DNA of 64,000 nucleotides from Bacteroidaceae bacterium (GTDB taxonomy: Bacteria; Bacteroidota; Bacteroidia; Bacteroidales; Bacteroidaceae): the NCBI GenBank assembly GCA_017526905.1, contig JAFXQT010000050.1, positions 48,142 through 112,141 of the forward strand, in the 5' to 3' direction. The notes under the pieces were generated by a model, which worked only from the letters and a program-made list of their open reading frames with translations, was not told the origin of the DNA and searched no databases. The position numbers and the translations under genes are program-made. Numbering within the stretch: position 1 is the stretch's first letter; each line of letters begins with the position of its first letter. Of the stretch, positions 57,338 to 64,000 are shown piece after piece.

Positions 57338-57372
57338 TTTGCCCGAAGTACCAAATAAAAAGCATACCTTTG
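57338..57372 (+). promoter_or_regulatory. Candidate promoter of the GH105 gene
   Basis: TTTG at 57338-57341 and TACCTTTG at 57365-57372 fit the Bacteroidetes pattern, though the 23-base spacing is slightly long. The ATG is 31 bases downstream. Confidence 0.6.
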
Positions 57373-57403
57373 TAGCAAATTAAACCCAAAAATACCTCTA
57401 AAC

Positions 57404-60091
57404 ATGAAAAAGCTCACCTACTCACAGCGCCCGCTCACCGCGTTGCTGACGCGCAGCTGCATCGCAGCCATCCTGCTGCTGGCCGCCACCCTGCCGCAAG
57501 CGCTCCACGCCGCCAACCCTGCTGCGGCTGGCACCGACTACACCAAAGCGACCCAGCGCTCCGGCGTCGTCCTTGACCAAATCATCAAGGTAAACGACTA
57601 CTGGCAGGCACACAACACGCCCTATGTGCGCTCCTTCTGGGACCACGCCGCCTACCACACCGGCAACATGGAAGCCTACCGGCTCACCGGCCGCGCCGAC
57701 TGGTACGCCTACACCGACAAGTGGTGCCGCCACAACGAGTGGAAAGGAGCCAAGAGCAATGACCGCAAGAACTGGAAGTACAAGACCTACGGCGAAGGGC
57801 AGGACTTCGTGCTCTTCGGCGACTGGCAGATCTGCTTCCAGACCTATATAGATATGTACAACCTCGTGCCCGCCCCCTATAAGGTGGCACGCGCCATCGA
57901 GGTGATGAGCCACGAGTGCAGCATGCAGGACACCCACTTCTGGTGGTGGGCCGATGCGCTCTATATGGTCATGCCTGTGATGACGAAGATGTACAAGCTG
58001 ACCGGCGAGGTGAAGTACCTGGACAAACTCACGGAGAACTTCCTCTGGAGCGACAGCCTGATGTATGACAAGGACGAGCAGCTGTACTACCGCGATGCCA
58101 AATACATCTACCCGAAGGTGAAGACGGCCTGCAACGGCGGCAAGAGCTTCTGGGCACGCGGCGACGGCTGGGTGCTGGCCGGCCTGGCCAAGGTGCTGGC
58201 CGACATGCCCCAGGACTACCGGAACCGCCCCATCTTCGTGCAACGCTTCCGCGAACTGGCCGAAGGTGTGGCCCGCGTGCAGCGCCCCGATGGCTATTGG
58301 AGCCGCTCCATGCTCTGCGAGGACGATGCGCCGGGCCCCGAGACGTCCGGCACCGCCTTCTTCTGCTACGGCCTGACCTGGGGCGTGAACCACGGCTATC
58401 TGGACAAGGAGAAGTACGCCCCCGTCATTGCCAAGGCCTGGAAATACCTCTCCGAGAAGGCCCTTCAGCCCGATGGCAGCATCGGCTTCGTACAGCCCAT
58501 CGGCGAGAAGCCCGACCCCACCAAGACCGTCGATGCCCACTCGCAGGCTCCCTTCGGCACAGGTGCCTGGCTGCTGGCCGCCTGCGAGATGGTGCGCTAC
58601 ATCAACGCCGACCCCTTCATCCCCACCCCCGACCCTGACAAGCTGACCAACAGCATCTATCACCACACACCCGGCACTCCTACTGTCTCCGGCCCCGTGG
58701 GCGGCGGCTCCCCGGCCATCGCTCTCACCGGCTCCCCCACCGCGGCCGACCCCATGCTCCGCTATCGCGGCCATGAGATCTTCGGTTCATTCGAAATTCA
58801 GAATCCCACCGACGAGAATATCGCCCAAGTCATTCAGATTACCGATATGGCCACGCTGAAGAAATCCAACTGCGCCGTGGCCCGTGAGTTCTTCTTCCTT
58901 GACGGCGACCGCAACGAAGTGCCCTATCAGATCACGCACGACGGCCGCGTACTCGTCTTCGCCTCCGTGCGCCCCCACAGCAGCATCGCCCTCACCATGT
59001 ACAAGGGACAGCCGCTCGACTACGAGCTCACCTGCAACGGACGCATCTACCCCAACCGCTGGGACGACCTGGTCTGGGAGAACGACCGCTCGGCATGGCG
59101 CTTCTACGGCCCCGACGCCCACAACCACATGAAGAACGCCGCCTACGGCTTCGACACCTTTGTCAAGAACACGCCGCACCCCATACAGGACCAGCTCTAC
59201 CACAACGAACTCACCTCCTATGGCGTGAACACCTCCATGCAGCGCGCCAAGAGTCCCCTCAACTGGAACGAGGTGCACCGTGGCTACACCTACCACCGCA
59301 ACCACGGTGCCGGCATGGATGCCTATACCGTCGGAGCCACCCTCGGCGCAGGTGCCGCCGCCCTGATGGCCCCCTACAGCCCCCAGGCGGGTGGCAATAC
59401 GTCCACAGCTACCTCCCCCCGCCGGGGGGACATGGGGGGCCTGACTCTCCTCTACCCCCTGTACTATGAAAAGGCTGAGATCCTTGACAATGGTCCCCTC
59501 CGCTTCACCGTGCGCATGACCATGCCTGAGCAAAAGCTTCCCTCGGGAACCGCTTACCGCGAGACACGTCTCATCACACAGGACTGCGGCAGCCATTTCG
59601 CCCGCGTTGAAATCACCTACGAAGGCATTACCGAGCCCACCCCCGTCTGTGCCGGCATCGTTGTTCACGAATCGGCCCCCAAGGCCTACGTGCTCAACCA
59701 GGCAGAAGGCTACGTGACCTACGCCGAGGCTCTCGACCACCCCGAGACGATGAACGGCGAGCACTACCTCGGCATCTTCGTGCCTCAAATGGATAATGGA
59801 CAATTGAAAATGAACAATGCCGCGGCCAATAAGAAGTCTAAGAAGAAGGGGAAATCATTGTCCACTGTCCATTGTCCATTGTCCGTTGATTTTCTCCCAC
59901 TTGCGGAGAAGCGCGCCGGTGGCATCGGCCACGCCATCATCCAAACCACCTATCAGCCCGGCCAGCCCTTCGTCTATTACACCGGCAGCGCATGGAGCCT
60001 CTATGACGTGCCCACCCGTGCCATCTGGGAGCAGACGCTCCGCCACGAAAAAGCCATCCTTCAACACGGCCTCCAACTCGTAAACCACTAA
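57404..60091 (+). CDS. Exported GH105-type unsaturated glycuronyl hydrolase fused to a DUF4861 domain
   Basis: An 895-residue protein with a signal peptide (ending LPQALHAA). Residues ~45-410 form the (alpha/alpha)6 barrel of GH105/YteR: NDYWQAHNT, HFWWWADALYM, KSFWARGDGWVLAGLA and DGYWSRSML; such enzymes remove unsaturated uronic acids left by pectate or rhamnogalacturonan lyases. The second half (from ~455, RYRGHEIFGSFEIQNPTDE) matches DUF4861. Two stretches look inserted: residues ~665-680 (SPRRGDMGG) contain a GC-rich hairpin, and ~795-830 (MDNGQLKMNN...STVHCPLSVD) derive from heptanucleotide arrays. The frame survives both. No lyase or SusCD is adjacent. Confidence 0.87.
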   Translation: MKKLTYSQRPLTALLTRSCIAAILLLAATLPQALHAANPAAAGTDYTKATQRSGVVLDQIIKVNDYWQAHNTPYVRSFWDHAAYHTGNMEAYRLTGRADWYAYTDKWCRHNEWKGAKSNDRKNWKYKTYGEGQDFVLFGDWQICFQTYIDMYNLVPAPYKVARAIEVMSHECSMQDTHFWWWADALYMVMPVMTKMYKLTGEVKYLDKLTENFLWSDSLMYDKDEQLYYRDAKYIYPKVKTACNGGKSFWARGDGWVLAGLAKVLADMPQDYRNRPIFVQRFRELAEGVARVQRPDGYWSRSMLCEDDAPGPETSGTAFFCYGLTWGVNHGYLDKEKYAPVIAKAWKYLSEKALQPDGSIGFVQPIGEKPDPTKTVDAHSQAPFGTGAWLLAACEMVRYINADPFIPTPDPDKLTNSIYHHTPGTPTVSGPVGGGSPAIALTGSPTAADPMLRYRGHEIFGSFEIQNPTDENIAQVIQITDMATLKKSNCAVAREFFFLDGDRNEVPYQITHDGRVLVFASVRPHSSIALTMYKGQPLDYELTCNGRIYPNRWDDLVWENDRSAWRFYGPDAHNHMKNAAYGFDTFVKNTPHPIQDQLYHNELTSYGVNTSMQRAKSPLNWNEVHRGYTYHRNHGAGMDAYTVGATLGAGAAALMAPYSPQAGGNTSTATSPRRGDMGGLTLLYPLYYEKAEILDNGPLRFTVRMTMPEQKLPSGTAYRETRLITQDCGSHFARVEITYEGITEPTPVCAGIVVHESAPKAYVLNQAEGYVTYAEALDHPETMNGEHYLGIFVPQMDNGQLKMNNAAANKKSKKKGKSLSTVHCPLSVDFLPLAEKRAGGIGHAIIQTTYQPGQPFVYYTGSAWSLYDVPTRAIWEQTLRHEKAILQHGLQLVNH
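59414..59430 (+). repeat. GC-rich hairpin inside the GH105-DUF4861 gene
   Basis: Perfect stem TCCCCCC / GGGGGGA with loop GCC. It is followed by CATGGGGGGCCT, much like the GGGGGCCT that follows the hairpins in hemW at 53782 and 53836, suggesting one element family. Confidence 0.85.
59788..59893 (+). repeat. Inverted pair of heptanucleotide arrays inside the GH105-DUF4861 gene
   Basis: Units ATGGATA, ATGGACA, ATTGAAA, ATGAACA (from about 59789) face units TGTCCAC, TGTCCAT, TGTCCAT, TGTCCGT (from about 59861). ATGGACA and TGTCCAT are complements, so the arms can pair. Between them lies a Lys-rich coding stretch (NKKSKKKGKS). Confidence 0.88.
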
Positions 60092-60210
60092 CCACCATTA
60101 TCCATTATCCATTATCCATTATCCATTATCAATTATCCATTATCAATTGTCCATTATCCATTATCAATTATCAATTATCAATTGTCCATTGTCCATTACC
60201 AATTCCCCCC
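60092..60210 (+). repeat. Heptanucleotide array, CATTATC/CATTGTC family
   Basis: The space between the GH105 gene and the next gene is almost entirely made of 7-base units CATTATC, AATTATC and CATTGTC (about 14 units, 60096-60196). No -7 element is recognisable here, so the next gene may depend on read-through or on the repeat itself. Confidence 0.93.
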
Positions 60211-61341
60211 ATGCCCCAAGATCCTGCATCTGACCTTCTACGTAGCAACATCGAAGAGGCTGTCGGCCGGAAGCTCCGAACACCTAAGGACTTCGACTTC
60301 CTGGCCGCCAGCATCTTCGACAAGCTCCACTTGCATATCAGCCCCACCACCCTCAAGCGCGTCTGGGGCTACCTCCACGACACCTCCTCCGCTCCCCGCC
60401 AAACCACCCTCGACCTCCTCGCCCAATTCATCGACTACCCCTCCTTCAAGGCCTTCGCTGACGCCCATACCGCTTCAACAGATGAAGCTCAGGGCCCCAT
60501 AGCAGATGACGCCCAGGCCGCAACAGCTCCCACCGTCTCTCCAACCGCGGTCGGCGATTCTATCGCCGACACCACTTCTCCCTCCAGCATTATTACCCCT
60601 CCCAATCCGCCCACAACCCGCACCGAAAGTGCTTTCACCACGCAGCCCTCATCCGGCGAGGCCCCACTCCCCTCTCCATCGCATAGCGACACGCCACCCT
60701 TCTCCGATGCTGCCATTCACCCCTCTGCCGGCGCAGCCACTCCCCATTCCGCTCGCAGGGCCCCATTCTTCACTCAGCTTTCTTCATTCTTCATTCGTCA
60801 CTCGTCATTCGTCATTCTTCTCATCCTTCTCCTCGCCATCGTCCTCCCCTTTGCCATGCGCAGTCACCACGCCTCAGATCCCAGCATCCTGCGTCTCGGC
60901 ACCAAGTTCAGCAGCTACGAAGCCTACCTCAAGCGCTTCAATCTCAAGCCCGATAAGTACCTCCCCTACTACACACAACACCCCAAGTATCCCCACATCT
61001 ACTTCTGGGGTCCTGAATACCACCACCCTGTATGGCACAACGATGGCGATTCAGCAGCCATGATGCCCACTATCACCGTGTACTACCACCCTGATGACTA
61101 CCCCACCGACTCCGCATCCCTCGCTCTGCTGGCCGTCCGCAACAAAGAACGCTACCTCGATTTCGTTGCCCACAATCCCGTCCTCATCACCTTCATGAAG
61201 GACCTCGTCGACACCTCCTACGTCTTCCTCGGCGTTTACGTCCTCTCCTCACGCTCCGACACCACCTATCAGGTATGGGAACGCATGACCGACGACATCG
61301 ACATCAACCACCTCGAACGGCTCGAACGCTACCACTACTAA
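60211..61341 (+). CDS. Single-pass membrane protein with DNA-binding-like N-terminal domain
   Basis: A 376-residue protein. The first ~90 residues (RTPKDFDFLAASIFDKLHLHISPTTLKRVWGYLHD...TTLDLLAQFIDY) match a helical module common at the N-terminus of Bacteroidetes proteins, which looks helix-turn-helix-like. A Thr/Pro/Ser/Ala-rich linker (about 95-185) follows, then a membrane helix (about 199-217, FVILLILLLAIVLPFAM) and a ~155-residue outer domain with ITVYYHPDDYP. Codons 191-202 are five TTCATTC/GTCATTC heptanucleotide units running straight into the helix. This could be a membrane-bound regulator with an extracytoplasmic sensor; that role is inference. Confidence 0.7.
   Translation: MPQDPASDLLRSNIEEAVGRKLRTPKDFDFLAASIFDKLHLHISPTTLKRVWGYLHDTSSAPRQTTLDLLAQFIDYPSFKAFADAHTASTDEAQGPIADDAQAATAPTVSPTAVGDSIADTTSPSSIITPPNPPTTRTESAFTTQPSSGEAPLPSPSHSDTPPFSDAAIHPSAGAATPHSARRAPFFTQLSSFFIRHSSFVILLILLLAIVLPFAMRSHHASDPSILRLGTKFSSYEAYLKRFNLKPDKYLPYYTQHPKYPHIYFWGPEYHHPVWHNDGDSAAMMPTITVYYHPDDYPTDSASLALLAVRNKERYLDFVAHNPVLITFMKDLVDTSYVFLGVYVLSSRSDTTYQVWERMTDDIDINHLERLERYHY
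60783..60817 (+). repeat. Heptanucleotide array coding for the edge of a membrane helix
   Basis: Five 7-base units (TTCATTC, TTCATTC, GTCACTC, GTCATTC, GTCATTC), translated as SFFIRHSSFVI. It is the same family as in hemW and, on the other strand, at the end of lpxD. Confidence 0.9.
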
Positions 61342-61427
61342 TCACCTCACTGATATCTCACACCGAAGCTGACATCAATTATGTCTCACAGATTCCGCTC
61401 TAAGGCACAGATAGCACAGAAAAAAAT

Positions 61428-61949
61428 AGTCCCACAGAAATAACTGAAATAACAGAAATGACTGAAGTGATCCGCGTGGCATAGAGCGAAGGTTTCCGTC
61501 ATTTCCGTTCTTTCCGTGGGACAAAACGCTATCCGCAAAAAGATTATAATGGTCCCACAGAAATAACAGAAAGGACTTAAATGACTGATATGATCCGCGT
61601 GGCATGGAGTGAAGATTTCCGTCATTTCCGTTCTTTCCGTGGGACAAAACGCTATCCACAAAAAGATTATAATGGTCCCACAGAAATAACTGAAATAACA
61701 GAAAGGATCCGCGTGGCATGGAGTGAAGATTTCCGTCATTTCCGTTCTTTCCGTGGGACAAAATGCTATCCGCAAAAAGATGATGATAGTCCCACTGAAA
61801 TAACAGAAATGACTGAAGTGATCAGCGTGGCATGGAGTGAAGATTTCCGTCATTTCCGTTCTTTCCGTGGGACAAAAACGCTATTCGCAAAAAGATTATA
61901 ATAGTCCCACAGAAATAACTGAAATAACAGAAAGGACTTAAATGACTTA
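61428..61949. repeat. Compound stem-loop repeat array, left block
   Basis: Four full units and part of a fifth. The GTGGGAC marker occurs at 61516, 61639, 61753 and 61867 (spacing 123, 114, 114). Each unit is an 87-base core plus three to four 9-base units (ACTGAAATA, ACAGAAAGG, ACTTAAATG and similar). The TTTCCGTNN triplet ending in GTGGGAC pairs with the following GTCCCACAGAAA segment across a 29-base loop. Bases 61342-61427 before it hold no recognised feature. Confidence 0.95.
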
Positions 61950-62220
61950 TCATAATTAACGTAATTCGAAGCGCCCAAGTCCAATTTATGCCAATTACGT
62001 CAATTCGTTTTCCTTTATATACCCCGTTTCGTGTCCCCATATTACCTCAATTCGTATCAAAAAACACAAGAAACTGACAATGAAGCAGAAAAATCAGCCC
62101 ACGATGATACAACTTTCAGGAAAGATACCTATATTTGCACCGAAAAAGTTATGAAATTCGTGACCATACTCCCGAATTTCACATAAAAATCAGGAGTACA
62201 CTCCCCAATTTCCACATCGT
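61950..62220 (+). promoter_or_regulatory. Upstream region of the AAA/DUF4143 ATPase gene
   Basis: TATATTTG at 62130-62137 matches the -7 consensus. In the 83-base leader, ATACTCCCGAATTTCACAT (62166-62184) is nearly repeated at 62198-62217, ending three bases before the ATG. GAAATTCG (62153-62160) is the inverse of CGAATTTC (62173-62180). These may be protein-binding sites for autoregulation. Bases 61950-62100 are AT-rich with nothing else recognised. Confidence 0.55.
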
Positions 62221-63360
62221 ATGTACAAAAGATTATTAGACCTTGAGGGCAAGTTGGACGAAGGGATGTTCCTGTTTGGCGCACGCCAAACAGGGAAATC
62301 AACCCTCTTGAAAGAGCGCTTCAAAGGAGCCATTTATTACGATTTACTTAATCCGGCTGTAAGGAAAGCCCTAAAACAGAATCCAAATTCCTTCTGGGAG
62401 GCACTGCAGGACAAACCAGCCGGTACACTTATTATTGTGGATGAAATCCAGAAAGTGCCGGAACTTCTGGATGTTGTACATTCCCTCATGGTGGACAGAG
62501 GTCTATTTTTTATCCTCAGCGGTTCCAGCGCCCGGAAGCTAAAGCGTTCAGGCGCCAACACCCTCGGAGGGCGAGCCATACCCGAAACCCTGTTCCCTCT
62601 TGTTTGGCCAGAAGTCACGGATTTCCGGATAGACCGTGCCGTTCAGAACGGCATGATTCCCCGCCACTACATGGTAGAAGATGCCACCAAGCGTCTTTCT
62701 GCATATGTGAAGGTATATCTCGACGAGGAAATACGGGAAGAAGGCGAAGTGCGGGAACTCGATGCCTTCGAACGCTTCCTCGAAGTAGCGGCCATTTCTG
62801 ACGGAGAAATGCTGAACTACGCCAATATCGCCGCAGACTGCGGAGTATCAGCCAAAACCGTGAAATCCTACTTTCAGATTCTCTACGATACACTCATCGG
62901 TTATGAAATCCCAGCCTTTCGGAAGGAAATCAAGCGGAAGATTGTGCAGGCACCACGCTTTTACTATTTTGATGTCGGACTCGCTAACTACCTGTTGGGC
63001 AGACACACCCTGAAACGAGGCACGGATGACTACGGACATGCCTTCGAACATCTTGTAGTACAGGAAATCATTGCATACAAAGGATATAACGACAAGCGTG
63101 ACATTATATCTTATTGGCACACCTACGACAAGAAAGAGGTGGACATCATCATCGGGGATGCAAAAGTGGCTATTGAAATCAAGTCTTCTGAACATGTGGA
63201 AAACAAGCACAAGAAAGGACTCAAGGCTTTTCAGGAAGAGCATCCTGAATGTCGCCTGATCATAACCTCTCTGGATCCAATCACCCGAACATCTGGCGAT
63301 ATAGAACTTATCTATGTCTTGGACTTCCTCAAGATGCTCTGGCATGGTGGAATTTTCTAA
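62221..63360 (+). CDS. AAA-type ATPase of the AAA_14/DUF4143 family
   Basis: A 379-residue protein. Walker A is GARQTGKS (20-27), Walker B LIIVDEIQK (D74, E75), then a sensor-like FILSGSSARKLK. The middle has a winged-helix-like segment (NYANIAADCGVSAKTVKSYFQIL). The C-terminal DUF4143 domain has EVDIIIGDAKVAIEIKSS, the D...ExK pattern of PD-(D/E)xK nucleases. Such proteins occur in many copies in Bacteroidales genomes; their role is unsettled. Codon use is AT-richer than the genes around 40-60 kb. It is bracketed by two blocks of the same compound repeat. Confidence 0.9.
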   Translation: MYKRLLDLEGKLDEGMFLFGARQTGKSTLLKERFKGAIYYDLLNPAVRKALKQNPNSFWEALQDKPAGTLIIVDEIQKVPELLDVVHSLMVDRGLFFILSGSSARKLKRSGANTLGGRAIPETLFPLVWPEVTDFRIDRAVQNGMIPRHYMVEDATKRLSAYVKVYLDEEIREEGEVRELDAFERFLEVAAISDGEMLNYANIAADCGVSAKTVKSYFQILYDTLIGYEIPAFRKEIKRKIVQAPRFYYFDVGLANYLLGRHTLKRGTDDYGHAFEHLVVQEIIAYKGYNDKRDIISYWHTYDKKEVDIIIGDAKVAIEIKSSEHVENKHKKGLKAFQEEHPECRLIITSLDPITRTSGDIELIYVLDFLKMLWHGGIF

Positions 63361-63519
63361 TACATATCTCACACAGGAAGTGAATTAACCGATCCTCATG
63401 ATGGGACATCTAGTGTCACTTATCATGAAGTAAATGTCTATTATAATGATGATGGAAGTATTAACGAAGAAATGACTTATAGTCAAAAGCAGCAAAAGGA
63501 AGAGACACTAATGAACTGA
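63361..63519 (+). pseudogene. Open 52-codon remnant, probable 3' end of a lost gene
   Basis: Immediately after the ATPase stop, in the same frame, 52 codons stay open and encode a protein-like composition (TDPHDGTSS, YHEVNVYYNDDGSINEEMTY) before a TGA at 63517-63519. No suitable start exists. The TGA is formed at the first 9-base unit of the right-hand repeat block. It looks like the end of a gene that was cut off upstream, or a read-through extension. Confidence 0.4.
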
Positions 63520-64000
63520 AATAACAGAAAGGACTTAAGTGATCCGCGTGGCGTGGAGTGAAGATTTCCGTCATTTCCGTTCTTTCCGTGGGACAAAAAC
63601 GCTATCCACAAAAAGATTATAATAGTCCCACAGAAATAACTGAAATAACAGAAAGGACTTAAATGACTGAAGTGATCCGCGTGGCATGGAGAGAAGATTT
63701 CCGTCATTTCCGTTCTTTCCGTGGGACAAAATGCTATCCGCAAAAAGATTATAATAGTCCCACAGAAATAACTGAAATAACAGAAAGGATCCGCGTGGCA
63801 TAGAGCGAAGATTTCCGTCATTTCCGTTCTCTCCGTGGGACAAAAACGCTATTCGCAAAAAGATTATGATAGTCCCACAGAAATAACTGAAATGACTGAA
63901 GTGATCCGCATGGCATAGAGCGAAGATTTCCGTCATTTCCGTTCTTTCCGTGGGACAAAATGCTATCCGCAAAAAGATGATGATGGTCCCACAGAAATAA
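63515..64000. repeat. Compound stem-loop repeat array, right block (continues past the window)
   Basis: GTGGGAC markers at 63588, 63721, 63835 and 63950 (spacing 133, 114, 115). The number of 9-base units is five, three and three in the complete units; one extra A in ACAAAAACG accounts for the odd base in two of them. Sequence and organisation are the same as in the left block at 61428. Confidence 0.95.

Noticed and set aside
61581-61901. Repeat protein encoded by the compound array (FRHFRSFRGTK periodicity)
   Set aside because: Core and 9-base units are multiples of three, so long frames appear on both strands by construction. Single extra A residues in some units break the frame, and no start or leader is evident.
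61428-61949. CRISPR array
   Set aside because: Units of ~114 bases are conserved throughout; there are no unique spacers, no 25-40-base direct repeats and no cas genes.
61940-63480. Target-site duplication: AAATGACTTAT at 61940-61950 and 63470-63480 flanking the ATPase gene
   Set aside because: After the right copy the sequence does not resume the repeat array for another 34 bases, and no terminal inverted repeats or transposase are present. An 11-base match in AT-rich DNA can arise by chance.

Overview
The window comes from a bacterium of the order Bacteroidales. The evidence is two SusC/SusD pairs, lipoproteins with Bacteroidetes-type lipoboxes, a Por-type C-terminal sorting tail, a degenerate EF-G2, the pyrF / lpxD-lpxC-lpxA-miaA neighbourhood, and several upstream regions with the Bacteroidetes -7 element TAnnTTTG. 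A relative of Prevotellaceae is plausible, but I cannot fix the genus by eye. Most of the window looks GC-rich with C-ending codons. The first 7.4 kb uses visibly more A/T-ending codons.

Layout. (1) Bases 1-7385: a tightly overlapping operon, cut by the left edge. It holds two CrtI-like flavoproteins, a B12-binding-type radical SAM enzyme, a small unknown protein, an exported esterase, an acyltransferase, an acyl carrier protein and an acyl-AMP ligase. It reads as an uncharacterised carrier-protein-dependent lipid or polyene-like pathway. (2) 7445-15520: housekeeping genes pyrF, lpxD, lpxC (without the FabZ half usual in this phylum), lpxA, an unknown acidic protein, miaA and a class A PBP. 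(3) 15655-19498: exported GH43-like and GH128-like proteins. (4) 19814-38081: an 18 kb single-strand locus in the order FAS1 lipoprotein, SusC, SusD, FAS1 lipoprotein, FAS1 lipoprotein, SusC, SusD. It has no enzyme or regulator inside it. (5) 38256-49493: a GH2 beta-galactosidase, a DUF6057-like membrane protein, a beta-propeller lipoprotein with a CxxCH motif, an S9 peptidase, an NrnA-like DHH phosphoesterase and a DUF4827-like lipoprotein. (6) 50035-57298: M48 lipoprotein (-), EF-G2 (-), hemW (+) and a DPP4-like peptidase (-). (7) 57404-64000: a GH105-DUF4861 protein, a DNA-binding-like transmembrane protein, and an AAA/DUF4143 ATPase that sits between two blocks of a compound stem-loop repeat.

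The strongest unexplained signal is repeat DNA. Tandem heptanucleotide arrays of several sequence families occur at gene ends (9523, 45098, 47404, 60094), in front of a gene (48717) and inside coding sequence (hemW, the GH105 gene, the transmembrane protein). Inside genes they are read in the stop-free orientation. At the ends of lpxD and the S9 peptidase gene they lie in the stop-containing orientation and supply the stop codon. Small GC-rich hairpins accompany them, and one 19-base palindrome is shared between an intergenic site and the inside of hemW. A separate array (61428-61949 and 63515-64000) is built from an 87-base core plus a variable number of 9-base units, each able to fold into a long imperfect hairpin. 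A 23-base-period, iteron-like array lies at 49774-49876. No tRNA, rRNA, CRISPR array or transposase gene was recognised.
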